Shown here: in pieces, positions 1-8,952 of the stretch
Position numbering within the stretch: position 1 is the first letter of the stretch
How the letters are laid out: every line of letters starts with the position of its first letter
From: Richelia sinica FACHB-800
GTDB taxonomy: Bacteria > Cyanobacteriota > Cyanobacteriia > Cyanobacteriales > Nostocaceae
DNA length: 64,000 bases
Assembly: GCF_014698825.1 (NCBI RefSeq)
Contig: NZ_JACJTT010000012.1
Coordinates: 1 to 64,000, forward strand
Reading direction: 5' to 3'
Position numbers and translations under genes: made by a program
The notes under the pieces: model-generated
Database searches by the model: none
What the model saw: the letters and a program-made list of their open reading frames with translations, nothing else
What the model was told of the DNA's origin: nothing

Positions 1-42
1 CATTACCTTTTGCCGAAAATCATCACTATAAGGTTTAGCCAT
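1..42 (-). mobile_element. IS630-like transposase, N-terminal fragment cut by window edge
   Basis: Reading the minus strand from position 42 to the window edge gives MAKPYSDDFRQKVM. This resembles the start of IS630-family transposases, whose N-terminal helix-turn-helix region usually opens with a YS-D-R-K-V pattern. Only 14 codons are inside the window, so neither the catalytic DDE domain nor the far terminal repeat can be seen. The near end of the element must lie between 43 and 83, because the neighbouring amidohydrolase stop codon is at 84-86. The call rests on recall of family starts and is moderate. Confidence 0.55.
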
Positions 43-83
43 TGAAATCGGGAGATGCTATGGGAACTCTTATAGTTTACGTC

Positions 84-1520
84 CTAATCTTGATGGCTAT
101 AGCTATAAATCAAATTACCTCTTAAAAACGTACTCTTCACCTTTCCTGTTAATCCCATTCCTTCAAAAGGTGTGTAACCTTGCTGTGATTCTGACTCAGC
201 AGCACGCACCACAAAACTTTCATTGGGGTCTACTAACACCAAGTCAGCATCATAACCAATAGCAATATCACCTTTTGTGAATAAACCAAAACGTCTTGAT
301 GGGTTCCAAGATAGTAGCTTTGCCATGTGGTTGTAAGACATTCCCCGCTTACTACCTTCACTCAAAACCCCTGAAAGTAAATATTCCGTACCACCAAAAC
401 CAGATTTTGCTAACCAAATGTTATTTGGGTCTTTTGCACTTATTTTTTGTTCCGCAGCACAGCAAGCATGGTCACTTACTATCCAATCTATTTGATTATT
501 AATCACAGCTTGCCATAGATATTCTACATCAGCACGGGGACGAATAGGAGGGTTGACTTTTGCCCAAGTACCATTGGCAGTATCAACATCTAATAATAAA
601 TGCCCTACGGTGACTTCCCGTCGAAAATTAATATGAGGGAAAGCAGTTTGCATTGTCAAAGCTGCCTCTATTGCTTTCCGGGAACTCAGATGTAATAAAT
701 TGATATTTACACAGTTAGTTTCATGGGCTAAATAAGAAGCAATACTAATTGCTAAACCTTCTGAATGAGGAGGACGCGCTGCACTGTAAGCATGAAGTCC
801 AGTCAAGTTAGAATCATTTTCGACTATTTTGGTATAGGCGTTGAGAATTTCGGCAATTTCGCAGTGTAAACTTAAACTAATAGTATCTTTAGCTTGGGGA
901 TATTCCACCATCAAGCGAGTGATACCCCGCATAATAAACTCAAAGTGAGCAAAGTCATAGCGTTCCTCTTTATTAATCATGAGAAAGAGGTTTTGTTTGT
1001 TAGATAAACCATGTAAACCATAACCCCCATAAAACATAAAAATTTTAAAGGAAGTTATCCCATATTCTGTAAATAAGAAAGGAATTTCCTCGATATGCTG
1101 ACTGGCTATAGGTGCAATGTGATAGCTATAATCAACAAAAAAATTGCCTGTGGATAATGCTAATACTTCAGGAAAAAAATCTTGGTATGAACCGCCTTTA
1201 TTTAGATAATATTGTCCTGTACGAATATAGTTAAGGCTGGTAGTTACTCCCCCCATGGCCGCAGCTTTGCTTTCAGTTACTGCATCTTGGTCAAGGGGTT
1301 GATAAATGCCGATGTGCATGTGAGCATCCACAACTCCAGGAAAGCCTAGCAGATTTTTGGCATCAAATACTTCTTTTCCTTGGTCTGGGTTAATATAAGG
1401 AGTAATCTGGGCAAATTTTTCATCTTTAATGCCTATATCTAGTAGTTCGACAGTGTGAGTATGGGGACGAACTACTCGGACATTTTTGATAATTTTATCT
1501 AATAGAGGAGGTTCCGACAC
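84..1520 (-). CDS. Cyclic amidohydrolase, dihydropyrimidinase/dihydroorotase-like
   Basis: Cytosolic metal-dependent hydrolase of cyclic amide bonds (hydantoinase/dihydropyrimidinase/allantoinase superfamily). Numbered from the longest frame (503 aa, from a TTG at 1595), the binuclear metal set is visible: HMH at 92-94, the carbamylated-lysine motif SFKIF at K184, H244 in SLHCE, H302 in LLHLSS and D375 in VSDHA. I prefer a GTG start at 1520 (478 aa), which is preceded by GAGG and leads directly into the usual beta-strand LLDKIIKNVRVV; no ATG occurs before residue 93. It is divergent from a beta-hydroxylase-like gene, with an IS630 end just downstream. The substrate cannot be read from sequence. 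Confidence 0.8.
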   Translation of the reverse strand: MSEPPLLDKIIKNVRVVRPHTHTVELLDIGIKDEKFAQITPYINPDQGKEVFDAKNLLGFPGVVDAHMHIGIYQPLDQDAVTESKAAAMGGVTTSLNYIRTGQYYLNKGGSYQDFFPEVLALSTGNFFVDYSYHIAPIASQHIEEIPFLFTEYGITSFKIFMFYGGYGLHGLSNKQNLFLMINKEERYDFAHFEFIMRGITRLMVEYPQAKDTISLSLHCEIAEILNAYTKIVENDSNLTGLHAYSAARPPHSEGLAISIASYLAHETNCVNINLLHLSSRKAIEAALTMQTAFPHINFRREVTVGHLLLDVDTANGTWAKVNPPIRPRADVEYLWQAVINNQIDWIVSDHACCAAEQKISAKDPNNIWLAKSGFGGTEYLLSGVLSEGSKRGMSYNHMAKLLSWNPSRRFGLFTKGDIAIGYDADLVLVDPNESFVVRAAESESQQGYTPFEGMGLTGKVKSTFLRGNLIYSYSHQD

Positions 1521-1654
1521 AGTAGACCTCACATTAAAATTGGTAAAGCAGCTAATTTCTGGGTTATCCAGCTTCAATATAGTATCGGAACACAAAGCTT
1601 ATATCCATGAATATGTAACAGTTGTTTATGCAAATAAATTAAGGATAAAAAGCT

Positions 1655-2452
1655 ATGACAAATTTTAATGAATATCATCTCAATCCTGGAGCATTTCCGT
1701 TTTTGAAAACTTTGCAAGATAAATGGCAAGTCATCAGAGATGAGTTTACTAGTTTCCTTAACCAAGCATCGGAGGAGGAATTAAAGTTTACTTACGATGT
1801 GCTAGGGCCTAAAAGTCAAACGATAAAAACGAAAGGAAGTTCAAAATACAGTGCCTTTGGTATTCTCTTTCAAGGATTATTTATTGACGAATATATCCAA
1901 TTACATCAAATCAAATATCCAGATTATTCGGCAGAAACAGCATCAGCAAAAGCCCTGGCATTAAGAGAAAAATATTTTCCTAATTTGGCTCAGGTGATCA
2001 CAGAAGTCAACTTTGTTGAAGATAATTTACTGAGAAACGTCTATTTTGGTACGTTCCATCCTGGTTTAGATATTAAACTCCATGTCAACTATAACCCGCA
2101 TATGAATCGTGGCTATCTAGGCTTAATTGTGCCTGAGGGTGATATAGCTATGAAAATATGCCATGACAAGCTTTATTGGTATGAGGGGGAATTTATGGTT
2201 TTAGATCATAGCTATCCCCACTGCCCCCATAATTACACGAATTGCGATCGCACGGTTTTGGTTGTAGACTTCTTTAAGCCAGAGATGCCTAGAGCAGAAG
2301 TGATAGCCTTTGAGCAGGAACAAGTCGCACAACGTATGCAGGATAATCCTTACAGCTTAGGTGTGTTCGGGAAAAGCGACAAAGCGGAAGCAGCAGATTT
2401 TATCAAGTATGGTTTAGCTCATCAATTAGATTGGGATAAAGCTTTATCTTAG
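1655..2452 (+). CDS. Aspartyl/asparaginyl beta-hydroxylase-like protein with altered iron site
   Basis: 265 aa. The central part (about 135-210) matches the aspartyl/asparaginyl beta-hydroxylase fold, an Fe(II)/2-oxoglutarate oxygenase family. Visible elements are LHVNYNPHMNRGYLGLIVP, then a GEF turn, DHSYPH (H189) and DRTVLVVDFFKP. In typical members the first stretch ends R-x-H-L-G-L, where His is an iron ligand; here it reads R152-G-Y154-L-G-L. The distal His (H189) and the downstream Arg are kept. The enzyme may bind iron differently, use another residue, or have lost activity. The N-terminal 120 residues show no recognisable domain. It is the first gene of a co-directional trio and is divergent from the amidohydrolase. 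Confidence 0.7.
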   Translation: MTNFNEYHLNPGAFPFLKTLQDKWQVIRDEFTSFLNQASEEELKFTYDVLGPKSQTIKTKGSSKYSAFGILFQGLFIDEYIQLHQIKYPDYSAETASAKALALREKYFPNLAQVITEVNFVEDNLLRNVYFGTFHPGLDIKLHVNYNPHMNRGYLGLIVPEGDIAMKICHDKLYWYEGEFMVLDHSYPHCPHNYTNCDRTVLVVDFFKPEMPRAEVIAFEQEQVAQRMQDNPYSLGVFGKSDKAEAADFIKYGLAHQLDWDKALS

Positions 2453-2484
2453 AGAAAAGAGTTAAAACCTTGTATTTAAAAAGC

Positions 2485-2525
2485 CTTTGAGGTGAATTTT
2501 ATACCATCAAGCTAACACCTCAAAG
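2485..2525 (+). terminator. Hairpin between the beta-hydroxylase-like gene and the reductase
   Basis: CTTTGAGGTG (2485-2494) pairs exactly with CACCTCAAAG (2516-2525) around a 21-nt loop. It is followed by TCTTATCTTGG rather than a T run, so it is more likely an attenuator or RNA-stability hairpin than a strong intrinsic terminator. It lies 33 nt after the upstream stop codon. Confidence 0.4.
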
Positions 2526-2602
2526 TCTTATCTTGGTTGGGTTTTACTCAAACCCATTTACCCATCTGTTTCCTGCTTTTCTAGAATTAATATCAGAATT
2601 AA

Positions 2603-3613
2603 ATGACAGCAAAAACCTACAGGAAGTTAACAGTAAAACAACTGCATCAAGACTTCAAATCTGCTATTGAAATTGTTGAAATTCCTATTCCTGAACCAGG
2701 AAGCAAGGAAATTTTAATTAAAAACAAATTTGCTGGTGTTAACGGTGGGTTTGATACTTTATTGTGTCGTGGGGAAGTTCCCTATGTTAACTTAACTCCA
2801 CCTTTTGATTTAGGTGTGGAAGCAGTGGGGGAAGTTGTCGCGGTGGGGGAGAATGTTGAAGATTTTCAACTAGGTGATGCAGTTGTTACCAATGTGCGGG
2901 GAGGGGGTTATCGAGAATATCAGCTGATTGATGCCAAATTGGCTGTGAAGGTCAGGGAAGCAACACCAGAGGTACTAGCCCTCATGCCTACAGGTATATC
3001 AGCCTTGGTGGCCCTAGAACAAGGGGGAGAGATGAAAAGTAATGAAGTGGTGTTAGTCACAGCAGCAGCAGGAGGAACTGGACATATTGCGGTGCAACTG
3101 GCTAAGTTAGCTGGAAATCATGTGATTGGTGTTTGTGGTTCCGACACCAAAGGGCAATTATTGAGAGAGTTGGGGTGCGATCGCACTATTAACTATCGTA
3201 CAGAAAACCTGAACCAAATTCTCCACCAAGAATATCCCAATGGCATCAATTTGATTTTTGAATGTGTAGGTAAACAAGTTTTCGACACCTGCGTGGATAA
3301 TTTAGCAGTGCGGGGACGGTTAGTGGTAGTTGGTTTTATTTCTGAATATGCCAAAATTCCAGAACTAGTTAATCAACCTCGTATCTATCAACAAATTTTC
3401 TGGAAAGCTGCTTCTGTGAGGGGTTTTCTGATGCCACATTATCAAGAACATGTACCAGCAGCAAGAGAACGTCTTTTAAATCTATTTTACAGCAATCAAA
3501 TCAAAGTCATTGTTGATCCCCAAGAATTTTTAGGACTAGAGTCTATCCCCGATGCAGTGCAATACTTGCTGAATGGTCAGAATTGCGGCAAAGTAATGGT
3601 CAGATTTGAATGA
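2603..3613 (+). CDS. Zinc-independent MDR oxidoreductase, ZADH2/prostaglandin reductase 3-like
   Basis: 336 aa medium-chain dehydrogenase/reductase. The N-terminal GroES-like part contains FDLGVEAVGEV and the dinucleotide fold carries the NADPH loop AAAGGTGHIAVQLAK (about 155-170). The zinc ligands of alcohol dehydrogenases are absent, as in quinone oxidoreductases and enone reductases. Several stretches (VTAAAGGTG, CDR-INY, ASVRGF, GLESI-AV-Y) resemble mammalian ZADH2, which reduces the 13,14 double bond of 15-oxo-prostaglandins. A role reducing an alpha,beta-unsaturated carbonyl is therefore likely, but the substrate is unknown. The SnoaL-like gene starts 8 nt after its stop, so the two are probably co-transcribed. 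Confidence 0.85.
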   Translation: MTAKTYRKLTVKQLHQDFKSAIEIVEIPIPEPGSKEILIKNKFAGVNGGFDTLLCRGEVPYVNLTPPFDLGVEAVGEVVAVGENVEDFQLGDAVVTNVRGGGYREYQLIDAKLAVKVREATPEVLALMPTGISALVALEQGGEMKSNEVVLVTAAAGGTGHIAVQLAKLAGNHVIGVCGSDTKGQLLRELGCDRTINYRTENLNQILHQEYPNGINLIFECVGKQVFDTCVDNLAVRGRLVVVGFISEYAKIPELVNQPRIYQQIFWKAASVRGFLMPHYQEHVPAARERLLNLFYSNQIKVIVDPQEFLGLESIPDAVQYLLNGQNCGKVMVRFE

Positions 3614-3621
3614 ATTAACCA

Positions 3622-4017
3622 ATGACAATATCAGAAAATACCCTCAAAGTTGCTCAAATAGGATTTGAGCATTTCACACATGGTTTAGCAACTGGAGAAT
3701 GGCAACCATTTCTCGATATGCTCACAGATGATTTTACCTTTTGGTTTCCCATGGGTAAATTTCATGGTTTGAATGTAGGGAAAGAACGCGCAAAAGAATT
3801 TTTTCAATATGTTTCTGAGGCTTTTAGTCCAGGAATCAAAATAGTAGCTGTAGACAATGTAGCTAGTAATGAAAAAACCGTGATTTTTGAGTTTCGAGAC
3901 GAAGGACTGCTATTTGGACAACCTTATAAAAATCGTGTTGTTGTCTGTTTCGAGATTCGGGGAGAGAAAATTTGCAGCTATCGGGAATATTTTGGTAGTG
4001 ATGGTAAATCTTATTAA
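3622..4017 (+). CDS. SnoaL-like / NTF2-fold protein
   Basis: 131 aa, the usual length of SnoaL/ketosteroid-isomerase-like proteins (cone-shaped alpha+beta barrel, cytosolic). Visible family features are an N-terminal helix, FLDMLTDDFTFWFPMGKFHGLNVGKERAKEFF (a strand-turn-helix typical of SnoaL) and a C-terminal EIRGEKICSYREYF strand pair. Members act as isomerases, cyclases, hydrolases or small-molecule binders, and the sequence alone does not decide which. Tight coupling to the upstream reductase (8-nt gap) suggests that both act on the same metabolite. Confidence 0.75.
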   Translation: MTISENTLKVAQIGFEHFTHGLATGEWQPFLDMLTDDFTFWFPMGKFHGLNVGKERAKEFFQYVSEAFSPGIKIVAVDNVASNEKTVIFEFRDEGLLFGQPYKNRVVVCFEIRGEKICSYREYFGSDGKSY

Positions 4018-4305
4018 AAAATATTCCTTTTGGGGGATTAAAAAAATATGAATTGATATCAAAATTTCAGACTTCCCCTTGGTTATGACCCAGAGGAGAT
4101 GAGGTTTGAGATAGCAGATGAAAAATTTTGATTTTACTCACCAGTAACCAAAGATTAAGCCCAAAGCCAAAATTTCTAAGCTTTGTCCTACGTTGTGGGA
4201 CTCTTGTTAAGAAAATTGAAAAGCATTATGTATACAGCATCACATAATAGCTTAATATTTTTTATTTCTTGGGTCAGATGTTGAAGACGAAAAGGTTAAT
4301 TAATT

Positions 4306-4401
4306 ATGTCTAAGGTCATCCCTCAGAAGGAAGACCAGGCATATTCTTTTATAGTTAAATCCCTGAAACAGCAAATTAAAATAATAGAGGTTAAAGACTA
4401 A
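4306..4401 (+). CDS. Possible 31-aa small protein
   Basis: An ATG at 4306 opens a frame coding MSKVIPQKEDQAYSFIVKSL followed by KQQIKIIEVKD and a TAA at 4399-4401. AAAGG at 4291-4295 lies 10 nt upstream and could serve as a ribosome binding site. It is lysine-rich with no membrane segment or known motif. A frame this short can arise by chance, so the call is weak. Confidence 0.22.
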   Translation: MSKVIPQKEDQAYSFIVKSLKQQIKIIEVKD

Positions 4402-4788
4402 AAATTTGCCAATTTCGGACAAATCAACTAGGTCAAATCTACGTTAAACAACCTTGACAAAATTTTATTTGTATGCACCAAAGAATCATAAAAGCTAAAT
4501 ATGCAACAAAATTATCTCTCCCACCATTTAGGACTACTATATAACCATCGGTTCTTCTTAATTCCTACGCAAAAATTTTATTGATATAAATTGAGCTAAT
4601 ACTCTTATACTGATGCCAATTTGATGAGAATACAAATACTTAGTTAAGAATTGAGCATTGCTCAAACCCTAGAAGAAATCCTGATATATCAGTATTTTCG
4701 TTAAATGGTATAAGTAAAAGGAAATATTGAGCGACACAACAGCCAAATCATCAAAATATGTTTTTGGTTAAGTTACAAGTTATTGACA

Positions 4789-4817
4789 TTGACTTGCTGC
4801 TTGTATCACTCTAACAA
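4789..4817 (+). promoter_or_regulatory. Possible sigma-70-type promoter for the PAS kinase
   Basis: TTGACT (4789-4794) and TAACAA (4812-4817) are separated by 17 nt, about 65 nt before the kinase start. An overlapping TTGACA at 4783-4788 would give poorer spacing. Prediction by eye only. Confidence 0.25.
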
Positions 4818-4881
4818 GAATAATTGTTTTTCTTGTATTAGTGATAGAAAGATACCTATCATTAGCCGCTAATAGTTAGGA

Positions 4882-6051
4882 ATGGGGAGGTATATGAACT
4901 TCGATGAATCTGCCCTAATTCAACCCAAGTCTCAATTGACATCAAATTTAGAGCTAGAGTGTAAATTAGCTAAAATTTTAATTAATCAGACTATAGAAGC
5001 AGCATTTTGTATAAATGAAAATACTGATTTTGTTTATGTAAATGAAGCATTTTGTAAATTAACAGAATTTTCCCGTGAAGAACTACTATCTATGAAAATA
5101 GCTAATATAGATGTAGATTTTTCTGTAAAGAATTGGTTGCAACAATGGCAATTACTCTTTATGCAAAAAAAGCTTTCTTTTTCATCTCGATATCGTACTA
5201 AAAATAGTCAGATATTAGAAGTAGAAATTATGATGACTTATATTAAATATCAAGATGTAAGTTTTATTTGTGCTTTTGTACATAAGAATATAGATAAACT
5301 AACGAGTTTTAGCCAAAAAGAATTATATTCTGCCCTGGAAAATACCAATTTTAGTGATTTACAAAGTAATTTTCTGCCTATTTTATTTCATCAACTGCGG
5401 GTTCCTCTAAATATTATTTCCTTTTCTAACAGTTTACTAAAGCATCATACAGATGGATTATTGCTAGAAAAAATCAAGCCATTAATTGATCATATCCAGA
5501 CAGCAGTAGACCAATTGAATAGTATGGTAGAAGATATATTACTTTTAGCTAAAATCAAGTCAACAGGAATTTATGTTGATTCACAAATCATTGACTTGGT
5601 GGAGTTTTGTGATAATTTACTATCACAACTGAAAATTATTAATAGTGAGAAAAATATTAACTTTATAAGTAAATGCACCTGCACAAAAGTACGAATAAAT
5701 CAACAGATATTGCAGCCAATTTTACAGAATTTACTGGAAAATGCAATTAAATATTCACCCTTAGATCAGGCAGTGGATTTGATTTTGATTTGTGGTGAAG
5801 AAAAAGTGATATTTCAAGTTCAAGATAGGGGTATTGGTATTCCTGCAATAGACAAATCCAGATTATTTGAGCCATTTTATCGAGGACGAAATGTGGAGAA
5901 TATACCTGGTGCTGGAGTGGGTTTATCAATTGTCAAAACTTTAGTGGATTTATATCAGGGTGAAATTATATTAGACAGTACAGTTGGTGTAGGTAGTACC
6001 TTTACTGTGATTTTGCCATTACTCAAGTCGAATGCTGGGGAAAAAAAATAA
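4882..6051 (+). CDS. PAS-domain sensor histidine kinase
   Basis: 389 aa with no membrane segments. An N-terminal PAS (about 30-135; FCINENTDFVYVNEAFCKLT) is followed by the HisKA dimerisation helix with H170 in FHQLRVPLN (a variant of SHELRTPLN) and a complete HATPase domain: N box LLENAIKYSP, G1 DRGIGIP, F box LFEPFYRG, G2 GAGVGLSIVK. It is therefore probably active. An alternative ATG at 4894 follows GGGGAGG by only 3 nt, so the exact start is uncertain. It lies 183 nt upstream of a REC-AraC regulator on the same strand; the two probably form a two-component pair. The signal is unknown. Confidence 0.88.
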   Translation: MGRYMNFDESALIQPKSQLTSNLELECKLAKILINQTIEAAFCINENTDFVYVNEAFCKLTEFSREELLSMKIANIDVDFSVKNWLQQWQLLFMQKKLSFSSRYRTKNSQILEVEIMMTYIKYQDVSFICAFVHKNIDKLTSFSQKELYSALENTNFSDLQSNFLPILFHQLRVPLNIISFSNSLLKHHTDGLLLEKIKPLIDHIQTAVDQLNSMVEDILLLAKIKSTGIYVDSQIIDLVEFCDNLLSQLKIINSEKNINFISKCTCTKVRINQQILQPILQNLLENAIKYSPLDQAVDLILICGEEKVIFQVQDRGIGIPAIDKSRLFEPFYRGRNVENIPGAGVGLSIVKTLVDLYQGEIILDSTVGVGSTFTVILPLLKSNAGEKK

Positions 6052-6234
6052 ATATGAAGTGAGCAATTCTTATGATTTGAAAAAATATCCAGTCAAAAAT
6101 TCAGGATGAAATAATCTTCCAGTTCTATGAATAGTATCAATTTTGATAAATTCACTAATAAATGCAAGTTAGATAGGTGTTTGAGAACAATAACTTTTTA
6201 ATTTTTAATTCTTAGAAATAATTGACAGAAAAAT

Positions 6235-7107
6235 ATGCTCTACACATCACTGAAAACTATTATTGTCATTGAAGATGATACAGTGACTCGTAATTTGTTT
6301 TTAGACTGCTTGCAGCAGGAGGGATTTAATGCTATTGGTGCAGAAAATGGCTATGTGGGAGTTGAACTAACCAAAGAATATTTACCTGATTTAGTAATTT
6401 GCGATTTGGTGATGCCAGAAATGGATGGTTACTCAGTTTTGTCTAAATTACGTCAAGACCCATTAACTGCAATTATTCCGTTAATTGTGTTAACTGCTAA
6501 TCATAATAAAGCTGCTATTAGAAAAGCAATGGAGTTGGGGGCTGATGACTATTTGACTAAGCCTTCGACAGTAGATGAACTATTAAAAGCGATCGCTATT
6601 CGACTGGAAAAACAAGCAATACTTAGGCATTGGTACGCCACTAGTCATTTTACCTCTGAAGATTATCCCCTCACCAACAGGAAAGAAGATATAACATCAC
6701 ACTCCATCTTCCCTCCTATTGGTCATCTCCAGAAAGTATTTGAATTTATCGAAGCCTATTATCACCAGGGAATTACTTTATCCGATGTTGCCGAAGCTGT
6801 AGGATATTCTCCAGCCTATTTAACTAACCAAGTAGCTAAACAAACTGGAGAAACTGTAAACGGTTGGATAGTGAAACGACGTATGGCCGCAGCACGCCCT
6901 TTATTGCAAAATACCAATCAAACTATCGAAGAAATAGCCACCAAACTTGGTTATCAACATGCTTGCCATTTCTCCCGTCAATTTCGCCAACATCATGGCA
7001 TTTCTCCCACAAGTTGGCGAAAACAACATCAATTGACACAAGTGGCCAGAAATCCCAGACTGCAATTCCTCAAAACTCAAAAGGAATTATTTGTTCCTAC
7101 ATGTTGA
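6235..7107 (+). CDS. Response regulator, REC-AraC family
   Basis: 290 aa. The receiver domain (about 8-125) has the acidic pair ED at 13-14, phospho-acceptor D57 in DLVICDLVMPEMDG and the conserved Lys in DDYLTKPS. After a linker, two helix-turn-helix units of the AraC type occupy about 165-265 (ITLSDVAEAVGYSPAYLTN; TIEEIATKLGYQHACHFSR; ending GISPTSWRK). It is a DNA-binding transcription factor probably activated by phosphorylation from the kinase just upstream. Its targets are not evident; the metabolic cluster upstream or its own operon are the simplest candidates, by position only. Confidence 0.9.
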   Translation: MLYTSLKTIIVIEDDTVTRNLFLDCLQQEGFNAIGAENGYVGVELTKEYLPDLVICDLVMPEMDGYSVLSKLRQDPLTAIIPLIVLTANHNKAAIRKAMELGADDYLTKPSTVDELLKAIAIRLEKQAILRHWYATSHFTSEDYPLTNRKEDITSHSIFPPIGHLQKVFEFIEAYYHQGITLSDVAEAVGYSPAYLTNQVAKQTGETVNGWIVKRRMAAARPLLQNTNQTIEEIATKLGYQHACHFSRQFRQHHGISPTSWRKQHQLTQVARNPRLQFLKTQKELFVPTC

Positions 7108-7220
7108 TACTGCTGTAGCAGTGGACAAGGGGTGGAAAGGGGAAACGGAAGACAAGGGGGACAAGGATTAATAGGGATATCTTCTTTTTCCTCACCCTCT
7201 CCTCTACTCCTCCTCTCTTT

Positions 7221-7260
7221 CTGTCACCTGTCACCTGTCACCTGTCACCTGTCACCTGTC
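7221..7260. repeat. Tandem heptamer repeat (CTGTCAC)
   Basis: CTGTCAC is repeated five times in perfect tandem from 7221 to 7255, with a partial sixth unit to 7260. Short tandem heptamers of this kind are typical of intergenic DNA in heterocyst-forming cyanobacteria. It sits between the convergent ends of the AraC-type regulator and ndhD. Three units of the same heptamer recur at 28206-28226. Confidence 0.9.
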
Positions 7261-7269
7261 CCCCGTCCC

Positions 7270-8952
7270 CTACTTAATAATTCCCACCACAGCTAAATCA
7301 GATTCTGCAATTTGAGGTGCAAACAATTGCTTGGCAAAGATGTGGGGATTCTCCTGAGCTATTTGAATATATGATTGACGCACATGGGTGTTGACAGCAA
7401 CTGTCTTCACGTCATACATCTGCGTTGCTATTTTGGGATAAACACCAACTCCAATAATTAAGACCAGAAAACAAGCTGCAATAAACACTTCCCGTGGTCT
7501 AGCATCACTATAAACTGCTTCGGTAGGTAAGAGGCAATCTGTACCAAAACAAACTGTGCCTTCGTCTTCCTGATTTTCCAAGGCTGCATTGTTGATATCA
7601 CAGCTTAGGTCTGAACCAGTACCGTAAAATACCTGTCTCAACATGGAAAGTAAATAAATTGGGGTAAGGATAACTCCTACTGCTGCTAGGAAGACCATGA
7701 CGGTACAGAAAGTAGGATTGTAGATATCACTTGTGGTGACACCAACAAACACCTGTAATTCGCTCACAAAGCCACTCATGCCAGGTAAAGCCAAGGATGC
7801 CATTGCCCCAGCTGTAAACAGGGCGAAAACTTTAGGCATAGCTTGACCAATACCACCTAAACTATCCATCGCCATTGTATGGGTGCGATCGTAGGTAACA
7901 CCAGCCAGGAAGAAGAGAACCGAAGCAATGAGACCGTGGGAAAGCATTTGTAGCATAGCCCCACTCACTCCCACATCAGTAAAGGAAGCTATACCCAACA
8001 ACACGAATCCCATATGGGAAACTGATGAGTAGGCCAACCGACGCTTCATGTGAGTTTGAGCGAAAGAATTCAACGCCCCATAAATAATATTGATGACACC
8101 TAAAGCAGCAAGAACAGGAGCAAAATAAATATGAGCGTCAGCTAATAAATCTAAATTCAACCTAATTAAACCGTATCCACCCATTTTCAACAGTACACCT
8201 GCCAAAATCATGGATACAGGGGCAGAAGCTTCACCGTGGGCATCTGGCAACCAAGTATGTAAGGGGAAAATCGCCAACTTCACACCAAAGGCAATTAACA
8301 ACCCTGCATACAGTAATAGTTCTAAACCTAAGGGGTAATTTTTCGCGCCTAGTTCAACAATATCAAAGGTCATATTGTCGCCGTGGAGAGCCATAGCCAA
8401 ACCAGCCACTAAGATAAAGATAGAAGCTGCGGCGGTATAAAGTAAAAATTTTGTAGCAGCATAGCGGCGTTTTGGGCCACCCCAAATAGAGACTAGCAAG
8501 TAAACGGGAACTAGTTCTATTTCCCACATGATGAAGAATAACAGCAAGTCTTGGGCAATGAATACCCCAATTTGGGCAGCATACAGCACCAACATTAAGA
8601 AGTAGAACAGACGAGGCTTCAAATTAACTTGCCACGCTGCAAACATAGATAGGGTGGTGACAAAACCTGCTAGTAGCACGAGAGGGAAGGATATTCCATC
8701 AACTGATACTGCCCAACTCAAACCTAACTGAGGTAACCATGTGTACTTCTCTGCTAGTTGAAAGTCGGCACTACTCGCATCGTAATGACTCCAAAAGGTG
8801 TAGCACATCAAAAGAAAATCTGCGAATCCCACACCCAAGGCATACCACCGCACTAGTTTGCCATCTTTATCTGGCAGCAGGGGTATGAACATGGAAGCAA
8901 CAAGCGGTAGTAGGAAAATCGCAGTCAGCCAAGGAAATTCATCCACAATCAT
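7270..8952 (-). CDS. ndhD: NAD(P)H-quinone oxidoreductase chain 4 (NdhD)
   Basis: Proton-pumping antiporter-like membrane subunit of the thylakoid NDH-1 complex (respiration, cyclic electron flow, CO2 uptake depending on paralog). About 560 aa with some 14 hydrophobic helices. It shows the family signatures [12 protein letters not shown] (conserved Glu), [36 protein letters not shown] and [13 protein letters not shown]. The longest frame starts with a TTG at 8964; the ATG at 8952 ([10 protein letters not shown]) fits known NdhD starts better. Near the C terminus, before [12 protein letters not shown], there is an extra Cys-containing acidic loop of about 30 residues that not all paralogs have. 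Cyanobacteria carry several ndhD genes and I cannot fix which paralog this is. Confidence 0.93.
   Translation of the reverse strand: MIVDEFPWLTAIFLLPLVASMFIPLLPDKDGKLVRWYALGVGFADFLLMCYTFWSHYDASSADFQLAEKYTWLPQLGLSWAVSVDGISFPLVLLAGFVTTLSMFAAWQVNLKPRLFYFLMLVLYAAQIGVFIAQDLLLFFIMWEIELVPVYLLVSIWGGPKRRYAATKFLLYTAAASIFILVAGLAMALHGDNMTFDIVELGAKNYPLGLELLLYAGLLIAFGVKLAIFPLHTWLPDAHGEASAPVSMILAGVLLKMGGYGLIRLNLDLLADAHIYFAPVLAALGVINIIYGALNSFAQTHMKRRLAYSSVSHMGFVLLGIASFTDVGVSGAMLQMLSHGLIASVLFFLAGVTYDRTHTMAMDSLGGIGQAMPKVFALFTAGAMASLALPGMSGFVSELQVFVGVTTSDIYNPTFCTVMVFLAAVGVILTPIYLLSMLRQVFYGTGSDLSCDINNAALENQEDEGTVCFGTDCLLPTEAVYSDARPREVFIAACFLVLIIGVGVYPKIATQMYDVKTVAVNTHVRQSYIQIAQENPHIFAKQLFAPQIAESDLAVVGIIK

Larger units (their letters stand above)
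4018..4881. other. Long AT-rich intergenic region ahead of the PAS kinase
   Basis: 864 bases with no convincing gene. It holds one 31-codon reading frame (listed separately) and a possible promoter near 4789-4817. The right part, 4560-4880, is strongly AT-rich with several runs of ATT/TAT. I see no tRNA, no recognisable riboswitch and no transposase trace. Confidence 0.5.

Noticed and set aside
1574-1765. 63-codon minus-strand frame across the divergent spacer
   Set aside because: It overlaps the start of the well-supported beta-hydroxylase-like gene and has no motif.
7221-7260. Tandem CTGTCAC array considered as a CRISPR array
   Set aside because: The units are 7 bp and contiguous, with no spacers, and no cas genes are near; it is a simple heptamer repeat.
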